From Bryopsis sp. KO-2023 (taxonomy: Eukaryota; Chlorophyta; Ulvophyceae; Bryopsidales; Bryopsidaceae), in contig BSYQ01000014.1 of the NCBI GenBank assembly GCA_030272585.1, positions 744,001 through 808,000 of the forward strand: DNA of 64,000 bases, written 5' to 3'. Every line of letters begins with the position of its first letter. Position 1 is the stretch's first letter. The notes beneath the pieces are model-generated. The model worked only from the letters and a program-made list of their open reading frames with translations. It made no database searches and was not told the DNA's origin. Made by a program: the position numbers and the translations under genes. Shown here one piece after another: positions 1 to 12,604 of the stretch.

Positions 1-3000
1 CAGGATAGCAGAGCCAGTGAGAAGCCTGGCATGAACATGAGGGGCCTTCACAGGTGATTGCCTCTTTATGTCGATATCAGATTTTGTGGAGGTAAAAAAA
101 CGCCTTAATGTGGCCAAGATATGGAAATATGGCTTGTGCTGTGGAAACTATCTGAAGGCAGAAACACAAATAGCAGATGTTTGGTGTGCCAGCCGTTAAT
201 TTTGAGGTTCGTCGGATGCTGTCGATAGGTGCATTCATGTCCACCAGTGTTTGGGACGAATCGTTGCTTTCCGAGACTACTACATGCAACAGCGGCGGAT
301 GCAAATGGACTCTGACCTCCGACCACCAGCTAATTTCCTCGAAGTTTACCAATCCTATCTTGCCCAGGTGAGCTGTCGCTACTGTAGCCTTCATTGACTA
401 GCTGGTATGTGAACTATGCATTATCATCTATGGGACCTTAAATGTCGGTCTGGGCGCAATGAACAAAATCGATGTCAGGATGTCAATTGCAAACACGGGA
501 GCTGCTTGGGCGATTTTAACTTTGTGAAGCCAAGCCAGCGTTGTGGGGGAGAAAGCCAAAATTCGTAACTTTGGAAAGCAAGGTTAACCACCACGGGCTG
601 CCTGCTCAATAGATTGAAAAAAAGGCCCTGGACCAAGATTGTGGGCAATGTGCAGGTGACAGGGTTCTTCATTATCGAAGACAATGTGCAGCGCATGACG
701 GAGGATTTGATAGATCAGCATGAGGTGGATGCCCTGTGGGAAATGGCGACAGCCACCCTCAAGAGCGTGGTGGACTCTGCGTTTGAAAGCATGAACTCTG
801 CGGCGGCCATGTTGTTGGTGAAGGATTTCCTGCTGTTGGTGTGCAGTGGACTGAGCAAATCGGGGTATCCTGCGGCAAATTTGAAGGAGATTCTCAGCAG
901 CAACATGGGGAAATATCATAATCTCATGAATGTGCATGTTGGGAAGGAGGTAGGCATCTGCAAAGAATGCCGCTGTAATGTGATGTACGATTTTTGCATG
1001 ATGAAATGATGTCAATGCCATGTGATGTGGTAATAGGCGTTACGTTCTGTAATGCTGATGTGACATAATGTGTTCAGATGATGATTTGATTTGATGTCAT
1101 ATTTTTGAATGGGATGTAACATGCAATAAGAGTAATATTGAAGTGATGTGATGCTGGATATATCGGTAGAAACGGAATCGATGCCATGTGATGTGGTTCA
1201 AGGGAGGGTGATGTGCTGTAGCATGTCAAAATTTGATGTCATGTCATGCATGCATGCATGCATGCCATGCGATGCGATGTGATGTAATGTAATGTAATGT
1301 AATGTGATGTGATGTGATTTGATTTGATCTTAAGATGTGTGAGATTCTTCCAGGTTGCAAGAATCTGGGACGCCGATGAGCAAGAGCGTGTCGGGATTCG
1401 GTCCGAAAAAAATGAGAGGGAAATCATCACGGACCTCGGCTTGCCTACTTCTTTGGAGAGCTGGGAACCGCCCACTCAATTCCCATACAGAGCCCCTTTC
1501 ACTTCCATGGTCCCCCACATCATTTGGCTGGTGCAAGAGTACGTGCGAGACTCGGTGGCTTACCTCAAGGGTTTGATAAATCCTGGCGATGTGCTTTCGG
1601 CTTCATGTTTAAATCGAGACAGGATGATCAAAGTGAGTGCAGGAAACAAACTTCTGTTCGATATCAGAGACTGACACAGAGAAATTTCAGCAGGGCCTCC
1701 AAAAGGCAAAAAATCGAACGAAGGCCTGCAAAAAAAGCCTTTGCATCGAATAACAGTCGACCATGGTGTCTCGCAGGTTACAGTGGATGCCATACAATTG
1801 AAACTGCATGGACTTTCTGCTGAGGGATGCATGCTGAAAGAGAGCATGCAGCTGGTGACTAACATGTGGTCCTTGACCTATGGCCTGGCGGCTTTGGAGG
1901 AATGGACAGTCACTCAAGTCGTGCAGGGAGGGGGCTCTTCGGAATTGGACGGAGGGGCTGGGAGGAAGCCAGGGAAAGCGAGGGCCTCACCCGGTACATT
2001 CAAGATCACATTCACCCAGCGAAAATAAACACTAAATTTGCATGATGTCATTTCCGCTGGCCAGCTGCTTTGAAAACAAACAGGCTACCTCTGTGTTGGC
2101 CCAGAAAAAGAAAAAGATTGAAGAAAAAAGAACATTCAGTGTGTGGGTGTGATGCTCAGGTTCGCACTTGCACACATTGATGCGTTCTGTGGAGGATTCT
2201 TCCGAGAGGCTTGTGTTGAGAATCGTTGGGGGCAAGATCGAAGAGCTGCTGCAGGTTGTCAAAGGCTGGGAGTGGACCCCCAAGACCTCGCCCCCAGCAG
2301 CTACTTCTCCAGTCATCGAGGAATTGATGATCTACCTCCAGGTTGGTTTTTTGTTGCCTTTTTCGATACGTCACGCTTTTTCTGCCTGAAAAATCCTTTT
2401 TCAAAAGAATTTTTCGGCTGTTCGTTGGTTGATACAGCTGAAGGGTTGATTTTTGTTTCTGCTATTGTCAGGGAGTGTTCGACCTCAGTAGGGAAACGAT
2501 GCCCAGGGACAATGCAGACACCCTCGTCCGCTCATCATTACAGGCAAGACACCGGGGGGGTTTGGGGGGGGGGGAGCAGAAAGAGGTGGCTGCAACTGTG
2601 GGAGTTTTTTTTGATGTTTATTCGACAGATCTTCATTTTTTGGTAAACTGTGGCTTGAAATAATGATTCATGCATGGCATCGACAGAATGACCTATTTGT
2701 GTCCAGGTGGTGGGGTCCAGCTTGACCAATGTGCTTACAGGAACAGAAGTCCCAATGATCAACGACAATGGGTTCCAGAGGCTGCTGGGGGATGCAACTG
2801 CTCTGGAGAGATTCGCGGAAAGATGTCCAGTGGGGGGATCAGGGCACGAACTCGCACAGTGCAGGGAGATATGCCAACTAATAGTCAACGGAAAGGTAAG
2901 CTCTCTTTTCGAGCCACAATTGATATATTCCACTTAGCACATGGGGTCGAATGAAAGCATCACAGGAATCGTGCATGACCGTGAACCCAAAATACAGCAG

Positions 3001-3624
3001 AGGGAATTGCTATACGTTTGTACGTTTCCTGTTGAATCACCGTACCTAAGGGCTGCTACAGAATCATTTCATGAAAGGCTGTCGGGTTTAGTTATGCCCT
3101 GAGTGCTGTCTCATTGGCCCTGGTTGTGGGGGTGGTTTTGGTTTTGTTGTTCAACTTGTGCATCCATAACCCCAGTCCAGTCTCAATGGAACACTCTCCC
3201 TTTCCCCCCCCTGTTGGCTGAATCCATAATGACCTCACAGTTGGCTCATTACCCAGTGTTCATCGACTACCAGCTGATCAACAACACACCTCCATTTTCT
3301 CATCAGCATTTTTTGGGGGTAAATTAAACATGACACCGCCCAGGTTCTTTTTTCCCTTCCAAACCTCACTCCTTGGAATCGTCTTTGTGCGCTCAGTTGG
3401 AAGAAGCAGCAGACCCCTCCAAATTGAAGCGCACATACCCCAACATCGACATCACTGTGTTGGTCTCTGTCTTGGACAAGTACCGGGATGTCGGCGGAGG
3501 GATGTCCAATTTCTTGACATCCAAAACTGGGCGAGCCCAGCCTCGGCGGAAAGACATGGAACAACTTGCCAAGCATCTCAGGGACAAAATGATCATCAAT
3601 CGATCGCAAAGCTCGCAAGGGTAG
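1..3624 (+). CDS. SEC15: Exocyst complex subunit SEC15 (EXOC6), 5' partial
   Basis: SEC15 is the exocyst subunit that links secretory vesicles, through Rab GTPases, to tethering at the plasma membrane. Exons I can place are 1-54, 229-367, 656-949, 1354-1632, about 1736-1993, 2160-2341, 2472-2543, 2707-2895 and 3397-3624 (TAG stop); phases agree at each join I could check. Recognisable family blocks, in order, are HQCLGRIVAFRDYY, VTGFFIIEDNV, FPYRAPFTSMVP, KIEELLQ...WEWTP and the C-terminal LDKYRD with a basic tail. The N-terminal third lies left of the window. The intron after 2543 starts with GC (CAG/GCAAGA), giving one GC-AG intron among GT-AG introns. The start of the fifth exon is uncertain: 1691 is an alternative acceptor but leads to a stop in that frame. 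The family assignment comes from recalled SEC15 sequences; the exon 1-54 call is the weakest. Confidence 0.86.
1247..1330. repeat. TGCA and TGATG/TAATG microsatellites in a SEC15 intron
   Basis: A (TGCA)n run is followed directly by a run of TGATG, TAATG and TGATT pentamers, ending just before the acceptor at 1353. The intron from 950 on is also rich in scattered TGATG words. It looks like ordinary slippage repeat. Confidence 0.8.
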
Positions 3625-4024
3625 CACAGCCACACGGGGTGATTTTCTTTGTTTAGAATTGTTTAGGGAAAAAATGCTGAGCGGAATCTGCTTCAGGTTG
3701 TAAGATTAATGCCAAGAACACTCCTCTCCATCCAAAGAGGAAAAAAAAATTACAAGTATGATCTGACAGAATCAACTGGTTATGGGAGTTGATCAAAAAC
3801 CCTATACAATCCTGGTGGGTTGAAATCCACATGCTTGAAAAGAAAAAAACCAGGTTCAAATCCACTGGTGCTGGCGGAAAGCGATAGGTGGGTGGGAGTC
3901 GATACCCAAGCCTTTTGGAATAACAATCAATCAATCAATCATTAATTACATTTGAGAGGCAGCCTCCTTTTGGAATAACACATGCAAGCTTGTCTGTGGA
4001 TGCATCCATTCGCCATTATGCCAC
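3625..4024. other. Convergent 3' region between SEC15 and the DNL gene
   Basis: No gene seen. The two genes converge here. The stretch has an A-rich tract, two box-B-like words (GGTTGAAATCC near 3818 and GGTTCAAATCC near 3853) without a tRNA cloverleaf around them, and an ATCA microsatellite near 3927-3940. Confidence 0.6.
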
Positions 4025-4477
4025 TCAAGCGGCGTCCTCGTCGATGTATCGCACCTCGTCGATCAGGTTCATGTTATCTTTGATTTTGTGCCAAGCTTCA
4101 CACCCACCGCATTGCACGAACACCGTCCCTCGCTCCCAAGCGTCGGGATTGACCATGCGATCTGTCCTGGATTCACATTTGTCGCATTTGAACGACACCA
4201 GCAGAGTACGCCGAGCGATTCGACCGATCACCACTTTGCCCGATTCGTTTTCGCTTGGAGGTGAGGGCTCCCCATCGATTTTCTGGTCGCTGCAGCAAAC
4301 AGTCACGGGTGCTAGAGGACGGTGGAGTGGGGAAACGTTGCAGAAAGCACGTTCGTGGTTTCTCGACCCATAGGGTGGCGGCCTGTTTGGTCGCTGGGGC
4401 GTCCACTTTCGGCAGGAAACGCATGTGGGGGCTTGCTTGTCGAAAGAGGAGGGTGCAGAACTGAAAACGATAATCAT
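4025..4477 (-). CDS. DNL-type zinc-finger protein (Zim17/HEP family)
   Basis: An intronless 150-aa reading frame. The C-terminal 65 residues are a DNL zinc finger: FKCDKC, then about 20 residues on FVQCGGC followed by AWHKIKDN. The two CxxC pairs bind zinc, and the following His/Lys/Asp patch matches the family. Zim17/HEP proteins keep mitochondrial or plastid Hsp70 soluble and support its ATPase cycle in organellar protein import and folding. The N-terminal 80 residues are rich in Arg, Ser and Pro with few acidic residues, which fits an organelle-targeting region; whether plastid or mitochondrion cannot be told. The start chosen is the first ATG in frame (4475-4477); an upstream in-frame extension has no ATG. 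The family assignment is firm and the compartment is inference. Confidence 0.83.
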   Translation of the reverse strand: MIIVFSSAPSSFDKQAPTCVSCRKWTPQRPNRPPPYGSRNHERAFCNVSPLHRPLAPVTVCCSDQKIDGEPSPPSENESGKVVIGRIARRTLLVSFKCDKCESRTDRMVNPDAWERGTVFVQCGGCEAWHKIKDNMNLIDEVRYIDEDAA

Positions 4478-7400
4478 CGGAGCAGATCCAAGCACTGTTG
4501 TGTAGGTGGATGGATGGTTGGTCAAAAAGAGTTGCCCGAGCGTTCAGTATGATTGGAGCGATTGTTTGCTGAAATCATACTGATTAAAGATTGTCCTCTG
4601 GAAGCTGCCCCCCACCCACCCAACCAACCAAGCCATGATGGCTGCATGCCTCCTTTGAAGCTAACCAGCATTGAGCGAAGAGAATCCTTGAATATCATAC
4701 AAGGGTGTGTTTTTTAACAAAGCATGGCAGCGCAAAGAAAACGAGACGATCGATCGCGAGTCCACCAAAATTCACCCAACGCTCCGACACCCTTGGTCAT
4801 ACCAATGACCCCAAAGTGTTTTTAATTTTTTTCTTTTTCCCAGGAGCATTTCTTGCACTCCCTTTCTTTTTCCAAGACATACATACCAAAACAAAAAAAA
4901 GGGGGGGGGGGGAAGTCGCTCAGAAAAACACTCAAAAAGACAGATTTTTCAAGTGCTAAATGTTTTATCTCAACCATACACTCATCTTCGACCCTGTCGA
5001 ACCCCCCCTATTTTTTTTTGTTTTTTCCCAACGGTCCCCCCAAACCTTTCCCCAATAGGCATCCCAGGTTATCCCAAAAATAAAAAAAAAGACCGTCATT
5101 CAAAACTCCAATGTACAGATTTACAATACAAAAACGGGCTACGAAAACTTCTTTCAGTTCGGGGGTTTCTAACGGAAATCTCCCCAAGAAGCAATAAATG
5201 ATATTAACTAAAAAAAAAGAAATAAAAAAAAAGACTGCTGATAAAAGGAGGCAAAAGAAAGCAACCCCCCGAAGACATACTCATATTCGATAATCTCTGT
5301 TTTTTTCATCTTTTTTTTTCTTTTTTTCTTATTGTTTTTTTTGTTCCCCCTCCCAAAAAACAAAGAAAGAAAAAAAGGAGGGGCATCTATAGCACAACAC
5401 CACAACATACCCATAAAAGAAAGCAGAGAAAAAAAAAAGGAAAACGAGACCCCCCAAAAAAAGCTTATAGACGAAACGCAATCAAACGCAACTGTCCTCA
5501 AAATACCCGACTGTATCATAGGCTCCAGCTAAAGATATACCCACCGTAAAAAAAAAAAGAAAAAGAAAAAACGCACATAGAAATTGCACAAAGATAGGAA
5601 CCCTATTTTTGGGCCTTCGAGGATAAGAACCCTTATCCGTTCAAAGAAACCGACCGCTTGACCCTGGAAGTCGAAACAGCAAAGCACGCACACAAAACCC
5701 ACTGTTGGGAAAATACATATAAATGTGTTTTTCTTCCTTTCTGCTGGGGAAATGGATGAACCGAGGTCAGCTGTACAACCCACTTCCGACTTCCTAGCTT
5801 CCTTAATTTTTTCCACTAGATTTTCGCTTTTTTGCACACCCTTACCCCCCAAACCATCCCTTCCCCCCCCACCCCTCCTGATTGGCTTTCAATGAATATG
5901 CCTGCTGTGCAGTCGCATATCTATCACCAAATCCTGGCTCTATTTTTCCTCGACCTACCCTTTTCCTCATCTGCTTACCATAGCCCCATGTTCAAACGAT
6001 CTCGCCAACAGGAAAATAAAAAAAGAAAGGGGGAGTGGGGGGGGGGGGGAAGCAAAAATATCACAGGAAAAAAAGAAAAAGAAAAACAGGGCGGGAATAT
6101 CCCCATCACTTGTATTTTTTTCCTCTGATTCTTTAATTTGATCAATTTTTTGTCTGGAGAAGCATGTACGGTAATTTTCTTGTTTTCTCTCTTTTTTTCT
6201 CAGGGTGTGCGGGGTTGGTTTGTTTTCCTTCCATAGCTTTCCTGTCTCATTGAATTTTTTCTTTTTCAAATGAGAAAAGGATTGCCATTTTTTTGAGGGG
6301 GGGAAGGAGAAAAAAAATGAAGGAAAGAAAACAAAAAAACCCCGAAAATAAATCCATTAAAAAAAAAAAAACAAAAGGATTTTTTTCACATCCCCAACAA
6401 CAAAATGAAATCTTGACGAGTCAGACATCAAATATAACCCCCCCCCTCCCCGCCTCCCTCTTTCCCTATTGTTTCTCGCAGGTTTTTTTTTTCTTTTCTT
6501 TCTTATGATCTCTTTTTCTGACTTCATTTTTATCTCCATCCCTCCTCTTCCTCTCTCTCACTCTCTTTTTTTTCTCACTCTTTTCTAAGAAAAGAAAAAA
6601 AATGACCACTAAAACATGATTGCTCATGAGGAAACGAACGGCAAACCAAGCCAAAAACACCCGCAAAAGCAAAAAGGAACAAAAACACGCAACGCTATAA
6701 AAAGACAGAACTGTCTGAATTTCGAAATCTCAATGGGATTCATGTGTCGCTTTTTTTTCTTTCTTTTCCCCCTTGTATGTTAGATGTGTGCATATACATA
6801 TTCTCATCCTCCTTTCCTTTTCTTCTTGATCTTGCTCGACAATGACGGGAGGGGGACCCCTATTTAGCTATACAAGCACGGAACTGACGATTCACATGGA
6901 AAGCTGCACCCTTTTCCCTCTCTTTCCAGCAACATCGGAAAACACCGAACGAAACTCGGCACCAAGAGAGAAACAAAACCCCCGAAAAAACACGGGCGGG
7001 TTTCTTTTCGGCTCGCTTGTTCATTCCAACCAACACCAAAACAAACATCCCAGCTCTATTTCGATCGAGACATTCTGGAAGGCATAGCACAGAAAGGATC
7101 AGATTTCAAGCGAGGGGGAAAACCTTTCCCCCGACAAAAAACCACCACCTGATCCTTTCTTTTTTCGTTTCCTGATCGATTTCCTCGCCAACATATAAAT
7201 CTCCTTAGCTATCACCCCCTCCATTTTTTTTTCCTATAGCAAGAATCGTTAAAAAAAAAGGGAGGCAAGGTGTCCCACACACACACAACCCTTTTCTTTT
7301 TCTTTTTAACTCAAAACAACTTTCTTTTTTATGCATACCATATACTTCTTTCAACGTGCTTGCTTTCTCTTTCTCACACACATTCACACACAAAAAACCA

Positions 7401-7742
7401 CCCCTCATTTTCTAAAGGGCCAAAAGCTCCGCTTCTTTCTCCACCTCCACCCCCCCCCCCCTTTCTTTTCCAGTGCGTTCTTTTTCTTTTCTTTTTTTGG
7501 GAGATATATGTATACATATTTGCAATCTCTTTTTTTCTTTTTTTGTACCCCATCCTCCATCCCTGTACAATTTTTTTACCAAGACCATTCCACCTGCAAT
7601 CGTTATGTATCTTCCAGCACCCCTCAGGAAATTACAAAAATACACACCCCAACACACACAACACAGACAAACCTGCCTGTTTTTTCAACCTTTTCGCTCT
7701 TGTCTGACAGAGCATTTCCTCCCCCCCCCTCCAAAAAAAAAA
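4478..7742. other. Gene-free low-complexity DNA
   Basis: About 3.2 kb with no supported gene. It consists largely of alternating polypurine and polypyrimidine blocks (A-rich with G runs, T-rich with C runs) and CA-rich words near 7280 and 7640. Reading frames here are all low-complexity Lys/Phe/Pro strings. Part of the right side is probably the 3' UTR of the NOT4-like gene. Confidence 0.6.
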
Positions 7743-10700
7743 TCACTTCCAGTTTTGCAATAATCTGGAGCCAGTTGGGTGGCCCGGTGCCTGCTCCTGT
7801 ATTCTCATACCAGCCAACTGCTGAGGCAAATTTTGTACTGGAAACGGGCGGTACATCCCAGGCGGTACACTTTGTGGGCTCCGGTTAAACAAACCCACTC
7901 CTCTTGCCGCTGCGATATCCGGTGGCAAATATTGAGGAATTTCCGGTTGCTGACCTCCCATCCACATGCCTGGACTGCCTATAATCATTCCAGGGCTGCC
8001 ATTCATCATTCCTGGGCTCCCAGATATCATTCCAGGACTGCTGCCCATCATATTCGGACTGCCCCCGATCATACCATGGAGAGCATTCCCACCACCACCA
8101 CCACCTCCGCTCAAATACTGCATTTCTGAAAGGGTGAGTCCATTCTGCCGCCCGTTGGTGTCTTTTCTCACCACCCCCATCATGCTTTCGTTGAGTTCCT
8201 GCTGGGTTGGGATGGAAATCGGTCCGGTGGGCTGCTGAAATCCAAAACCCAGATCGTCGTTTCGAACCCCTCGTTGGAGGCCGGTGGCATTCAAAGCTTG
8301 GTTGAACATGGGCTCCGAGGAGGAGTCCACCAGCCGGAATATGTCTTGTGCGAGGTTGGACGCCAAGCCATCGACACCAGTGAGGTTTTGGGAAATTCCT
8401 GGGGAGCTCCTGGTACTGAGATTCTGCCGGGCCTGTAGCTCTATTCCAGGCAGCCCTCGATCCGTCCATAACGAGTGTTGTTGAGATTGTTGATGCTGTT
8501 GCTGCTGCAGGGCTGCGTTCTGGAAAATGTCCCCTGCTTTTTGTGATAACGACGAGTAGTCGATTGCGCCTTGCGAAAACGGCGATGAGCCCTGCAGTCT
8601 GGCAGATTCCAGAGGGTTCGGGGGTGAAATCGGGCTGGCATTTACAGGCGGCCTATCCACAATGATGCTGGGTGTGTCTTCCAATCGTTCGGGGGGCTTT
8701 CCTCCACCCCAGTGAGATAATGATGGTACGCTCCTGTGGTGGACAGGGGTTTTCACACCAACAGAGCCGCTCCCCTCCGCAGCTTTCGCTGAAGCTGGGT
8801 TTTTCCGTATGTTCGACTGCCTGGATTTCTTGAGGTCCCCAGGCTTGACCCGTTCTCCGGCTTGCTTCTCCAATTTGTTCAAAACTGACATCAACCGGAC
8901 CGCACCCTCCGTGCTGCTGATTTTCCCCTCTCTCACGGCTTTTTTGGTCCTCCCCAACGACGCCACCCCTTCCGGATGCTTCTCTCCGCCCGGTAAATTC
9001 GAAAAATCGATCGGCACGCACACCGTTTTCCTTGAACCCCCAGCAATGCTGACGACCTCCGCAGTGAGGGTTCCTTGGAACCCTCTCTTCGGACCTCGCA
9101 TTCGAGGTGCAATCAATTCTGGATTTGACAATAAATCTATTGATCCCGACATGGAAGATCGCAATGGGCCTTGTGATTCCAAGGACCCCCCCTGCTGTTG
9201 TCTCGACCCAGGCCGACCGGTGCTGCTCTTCAGAGGAGGCCAGTCTTGACTCTCGGACCCCATGCTGCCTGATTTAGATGCCGAAGTCGTCCCGTCACAC
9301 ACGTCGCCATGAGTCAGCTCCCCGCTGGAAGCCGTTACATCCGTAGCAGCACTCCCGGGCTGATGAAAGCCGTTTGCCGACGGTGGTGGTTTGCTTTGTT
9401 TTGGTTGGGGGGGCGGTTGAGGGGCTGGAGCAGATTCCGCTAGAGAAGGCCAAGATGCCGCCGAAGTCGCGGGGGGAGGTCGAGAAGGTAAAGGCCCCGA
9501 AGCTTGTCTCTGTTGCGAGGGCGGCTGAGACTGGCCGTGGGGGGTTTGGGATCGTGCGAACGAAACGGGGTGTTTTTGCGTTGTTGGAGTTGCGGAGCGG
9601 GTGAGGGTCCTCGCTGGCATGGTGGCGCCGTTCCGGATGGGGGCTTGTTCGCTGCCGTATAGCGTTCTGCAACCCGGGCAGAGATTGTTGAATTCCTTGC
9701 TGATTCGATCATAACAGAAGAGGCAAATTTTGTACCTTCGATGCAAAGAGGCAAACACCCACTTCAGGCAAAAATTCAGTCCACATTTCCTTGCACAAAA
9801 AATACAAGTTCTCTCCCCCCAAAACGATATTTTCCCCCAAAAAAGAATATTCCCCCAGAAAAAAAAAATTGAAAACTTGACCAAAATAATAAACCAATTT
9901 TTTCCAATCATTTCAGGGATAAGAGTGTTGAAACAAGAACTCATCAAATAACGAGGAAAAACATTTCATGCCGACGTTATTCTGGGAGATTCAATAAAAA
10001 AAAAGCAGTGGAAATTAATGGATCTAGACATTAAAAAAAATCATGCACTCCAAATCATATCACAAAGAATCGATTTGCAGCAAAAGAAAAACATAAAATC
10101 AGTCCAAAAAAGAAGCTTGTTTTGATCTAAGTTTGGGGGAGAGAAATGTGCAAGAATTGAAAACGAAATGCCAAAAAAAAAAAGAAAGCTTACCCGCAAG
10201 GGCACGGTTTAAACGCAAGTTCTGTAGCATCGAATTTTTCTATGCAGAGAGGACAATGTGGTAGTTCCTGCTTTGTTTTGTTTTTCACACAAAAAAATAT
10301 GACCACATAGAACAGAGAAATAAAAAAAAAAGAAGAAAAGAAAGAAAGGCAAAAAAGAAAACAGTCGATAAATAAAGGGGGGAAAAGTGAGGAGGACAAA
10401 TAGAGAAAACGAAGTGACTGCAGCTGCAGCTTCCCCATAGTTTCCAAAATCTGAATACGAAAGGAATTAAAATGTCCTCTGGGCTAACCGCTGGGACGAC
10501 GGCAACACTGACGGTTGGCGTACGTAAATTTCTTTTCTTTCTTCGCAATAATAATTAAAACTCTGTGAAGTTTCGAAAAAAGCCCAACGTGCGGAAACAA
10601 GACATTTGACGAAAAAAACGACACACACTTTCATAAAACAAAAACGAAAGGTTATTCGAACAAAAAGAGAAGAAAACAAAAAAACAAGCGATTCAATTGA

Positions 10701-10904
10701 AATTACCTTTTTTCCCAACACCTCTTGTCGTTTCTGGGTTTTCGCTTTTGATCCCACAGCTACGCTGGCGGAATTTCGTCCAGGTCCATTCGCCTGGAAA
10801 GAATTGAACAGACGTTGCCGGAAAAGAAAAAAAGAAGAGAAAAAAAAACACGGACGGCAGCGACCTCAAAGTCAGTAAAAACATCAAACTCGTCGCTCCG
10901 CCAT
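7743..10904 (-). CDS. NOT4-type RING (C4C4) E3 ubiquitin ligase-like protein without RRM
   Basis: The gene reads right to left with coding exons 10707-10793, 10194-10267 and 7743-9735; a tiny first exon 10890-10904 (ATG GCG GAG CGA CGA) is a guess. Joining the middle exons gives PHCPLCIEKFDA...PCPCG/YKICLFCYDRI...LCPGCRTLYG, a C4C4 RING of the kind found in NOT4/CNOT4, the ubiquitin ligase of the CCR4-NOT complex that acts in mRNA decay and co-translational quality control. About 650 further residues are low complexity, rich in Ser, Pro, Gln and Gly, with a Gln/His run, a Gly run and a short GSPGM tandem repeat near the C-terminus. NOT4 proteins normally carry an RRM just after the RING; I see none here. 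The stop (TGA at 7743-7745) is clear. RING identity is firm; orthology to NOT4 is likely but not certain. Confidence 0.78.
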
Positions 10905-11588
10905 TTTCCGACCTTGCTGCTATTCGTACAAACAGCTCACGAAAAAAAATCCCCACGCAAGTGCAGCAGGAACTCGGACGAAAAGAAAATCTTTATCAAA
11001 ACCTTGTTGCGACCATACCTGACACTGTAGTTTGGATGCGAAACTGTTTCCTTGGGACCTCGCTCCCCGCGGCATCGCTGCTTTCGATTTAATATAACAG
11101 AAGGCGTTCATACACACGATAGACCTGTCTTCTTTTTTTCTTTCTGCTGCTTGCTCTTCAGGTTTTTTTTTCTACACACGAGCGCAAAACGGTGTTCGCT
11201 CCAGTCAGGTTTTCCTTCTTTTTTTTTTCACGCACCGAACTCTGCGGATCAATGTTGGTTGTTTTGGTCCAGCCCGTCCGCCGTGGAAAAAAAAAGTGGA
11301 GGTTGAGTAACACCACCAAGATTGCTTCCGTTTACATCGAAAATGACAAAGATTTTTTTTGAACACGCGCGCGCGACGGGGTTGAGCGAAAAATGACACG
11401 AATTGTGCGAGGTCGCGTTCTGTTCAATTTGACGCCTATTGCCAAGGTTCGGCCGACGTTCTCTCCCGATCAATTCTCGCTCCAGCATTTCTTTTGCACA
11501 TATGTTAGCCAGAAAATCCCAACGTTCGATCCAACTAATGTTCTATGTGGGTTGGAACTTGAGATTTTTTCTCAAGGACTCGCATAAA
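10905..11588. other. Upstream region of the NOT4-like gene
   Basis: No gene supported. It is presumably promoter and 5' UTR of the leftward NOT4-like gene. Several open frames overlap on both strands, but none has a recognisable domain or coherent splice signals. Confidence 0.5.
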
Positions 11589-12122
11589 CCCCCCCCCCCG
11601 AATACAGTCCCTCGGGGGACTATAGATTTGCAGTTGTGTGGGAGTTTTAAGGGGGGACTCTATTTGGGGGGGGATTGTATTCGGGGGATTATACAAAAAT
11701 TATGATAAATATGTCCCCTGACTTGTTTACATCCAGAACTGTAGCCAATGCCCCTGAAAAAAATCACTTGAACACATCTCTAGTAGTCACATCTTTTTTT
11801 CCCTCGTCCAGTTCGAGGTCGATGTCACTCTCGCCCATGTTTGGATAGAAGCGTCGCTCAGAAACGTCGAGTCGGACGTCGATGTAGCTGATGTGTGAAA
11901 AGAATCGTCACAACCGTTTTTCTGTTTGTTTGTTTTCGTGTCTTGGATTTCCACTACGCGACTCGCATCGTCTGTCGAACGTGGTTCTCCCCTACGAACT
12001 TGGATTTTTTTTTTAAAGGGGGGGACTGTATTTAGGAGGAAAACCACGTTCGACAGGGGGGGATTGTATTTGGGGGGGGGGATACTAATCGGGGGGGGAC
12101 TGTATTCGGGGGGGGGGGGGGG
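11589..12122. repeat. G-rich element with inverted C/G ends (possible MITE-like element)
   Basis: The left end is a run of 11 C followed by GAATACAGTCCC; the right end is GGGACTGTATTC followed by about 14 G, its reverse complement. The word ACTGTATT or ATTGTATT flanked by G runs recurs near 11665, 11680, 12025, 12063 and 12099. An internal 15-bp perfect inverted repeat lies at 11972-11986 and 12042-12056. No transposase frame lies inside and I could not identify a convincing target-site duplication. Each G-run cluster could form quadruplex structures; that is inference. Confidence 0.6.
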
Positions 12123-12604
12123 TTAATTGATTGGTAAAGAACCCCTCTCCACAAAGCAATATCGCCCGTTGCTTGTTTATTCGCAATCCACCTCCAGAGA
12201 GTTTTTATTGAGTGAAGATCGGCAGACTTTCCAGGGAAAAAAGCAAGATCAAGCCTCAATGCATCAGGATCAATGCTTTCGCAACGAAAGCAGATGGCTC
12301 AAAAAAAAATAAAAATATCAAAACATACAAAACAAAACAAAGAATCACCGAATCTGTCCCTCGCCGATCCAACCCCATGACTGAGACACACATCCACAAT
12401 AAAAAATAAATCACCCCCTCGCTCTCCACATGCCCATCGATGACAATCTCAATACTCTTACAATGATGCCAAAACTGGTGTCATGCACAGGGGAAAAATG
12501 CCACTCGAACATCAAAATGCTGATGCATCCCAGAAGACCCCCAGAATTGATAAAACCGAGAAAAAGAACCACCCAGGGAGCAATCCAGACATGCAATAAT
12601 TCGC

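Noticed and set aside
3800-3880. Two box-B-like words (GGTTGAAATCC and GGTTCAAATCC) with an A-rich tract between, a possible third tRNA-like element
   Set aside because: No acceptor stem or U-rich strands pair around them, so the triplex/tRNA-like architecture is absent; chance T-arm-like words are likely.
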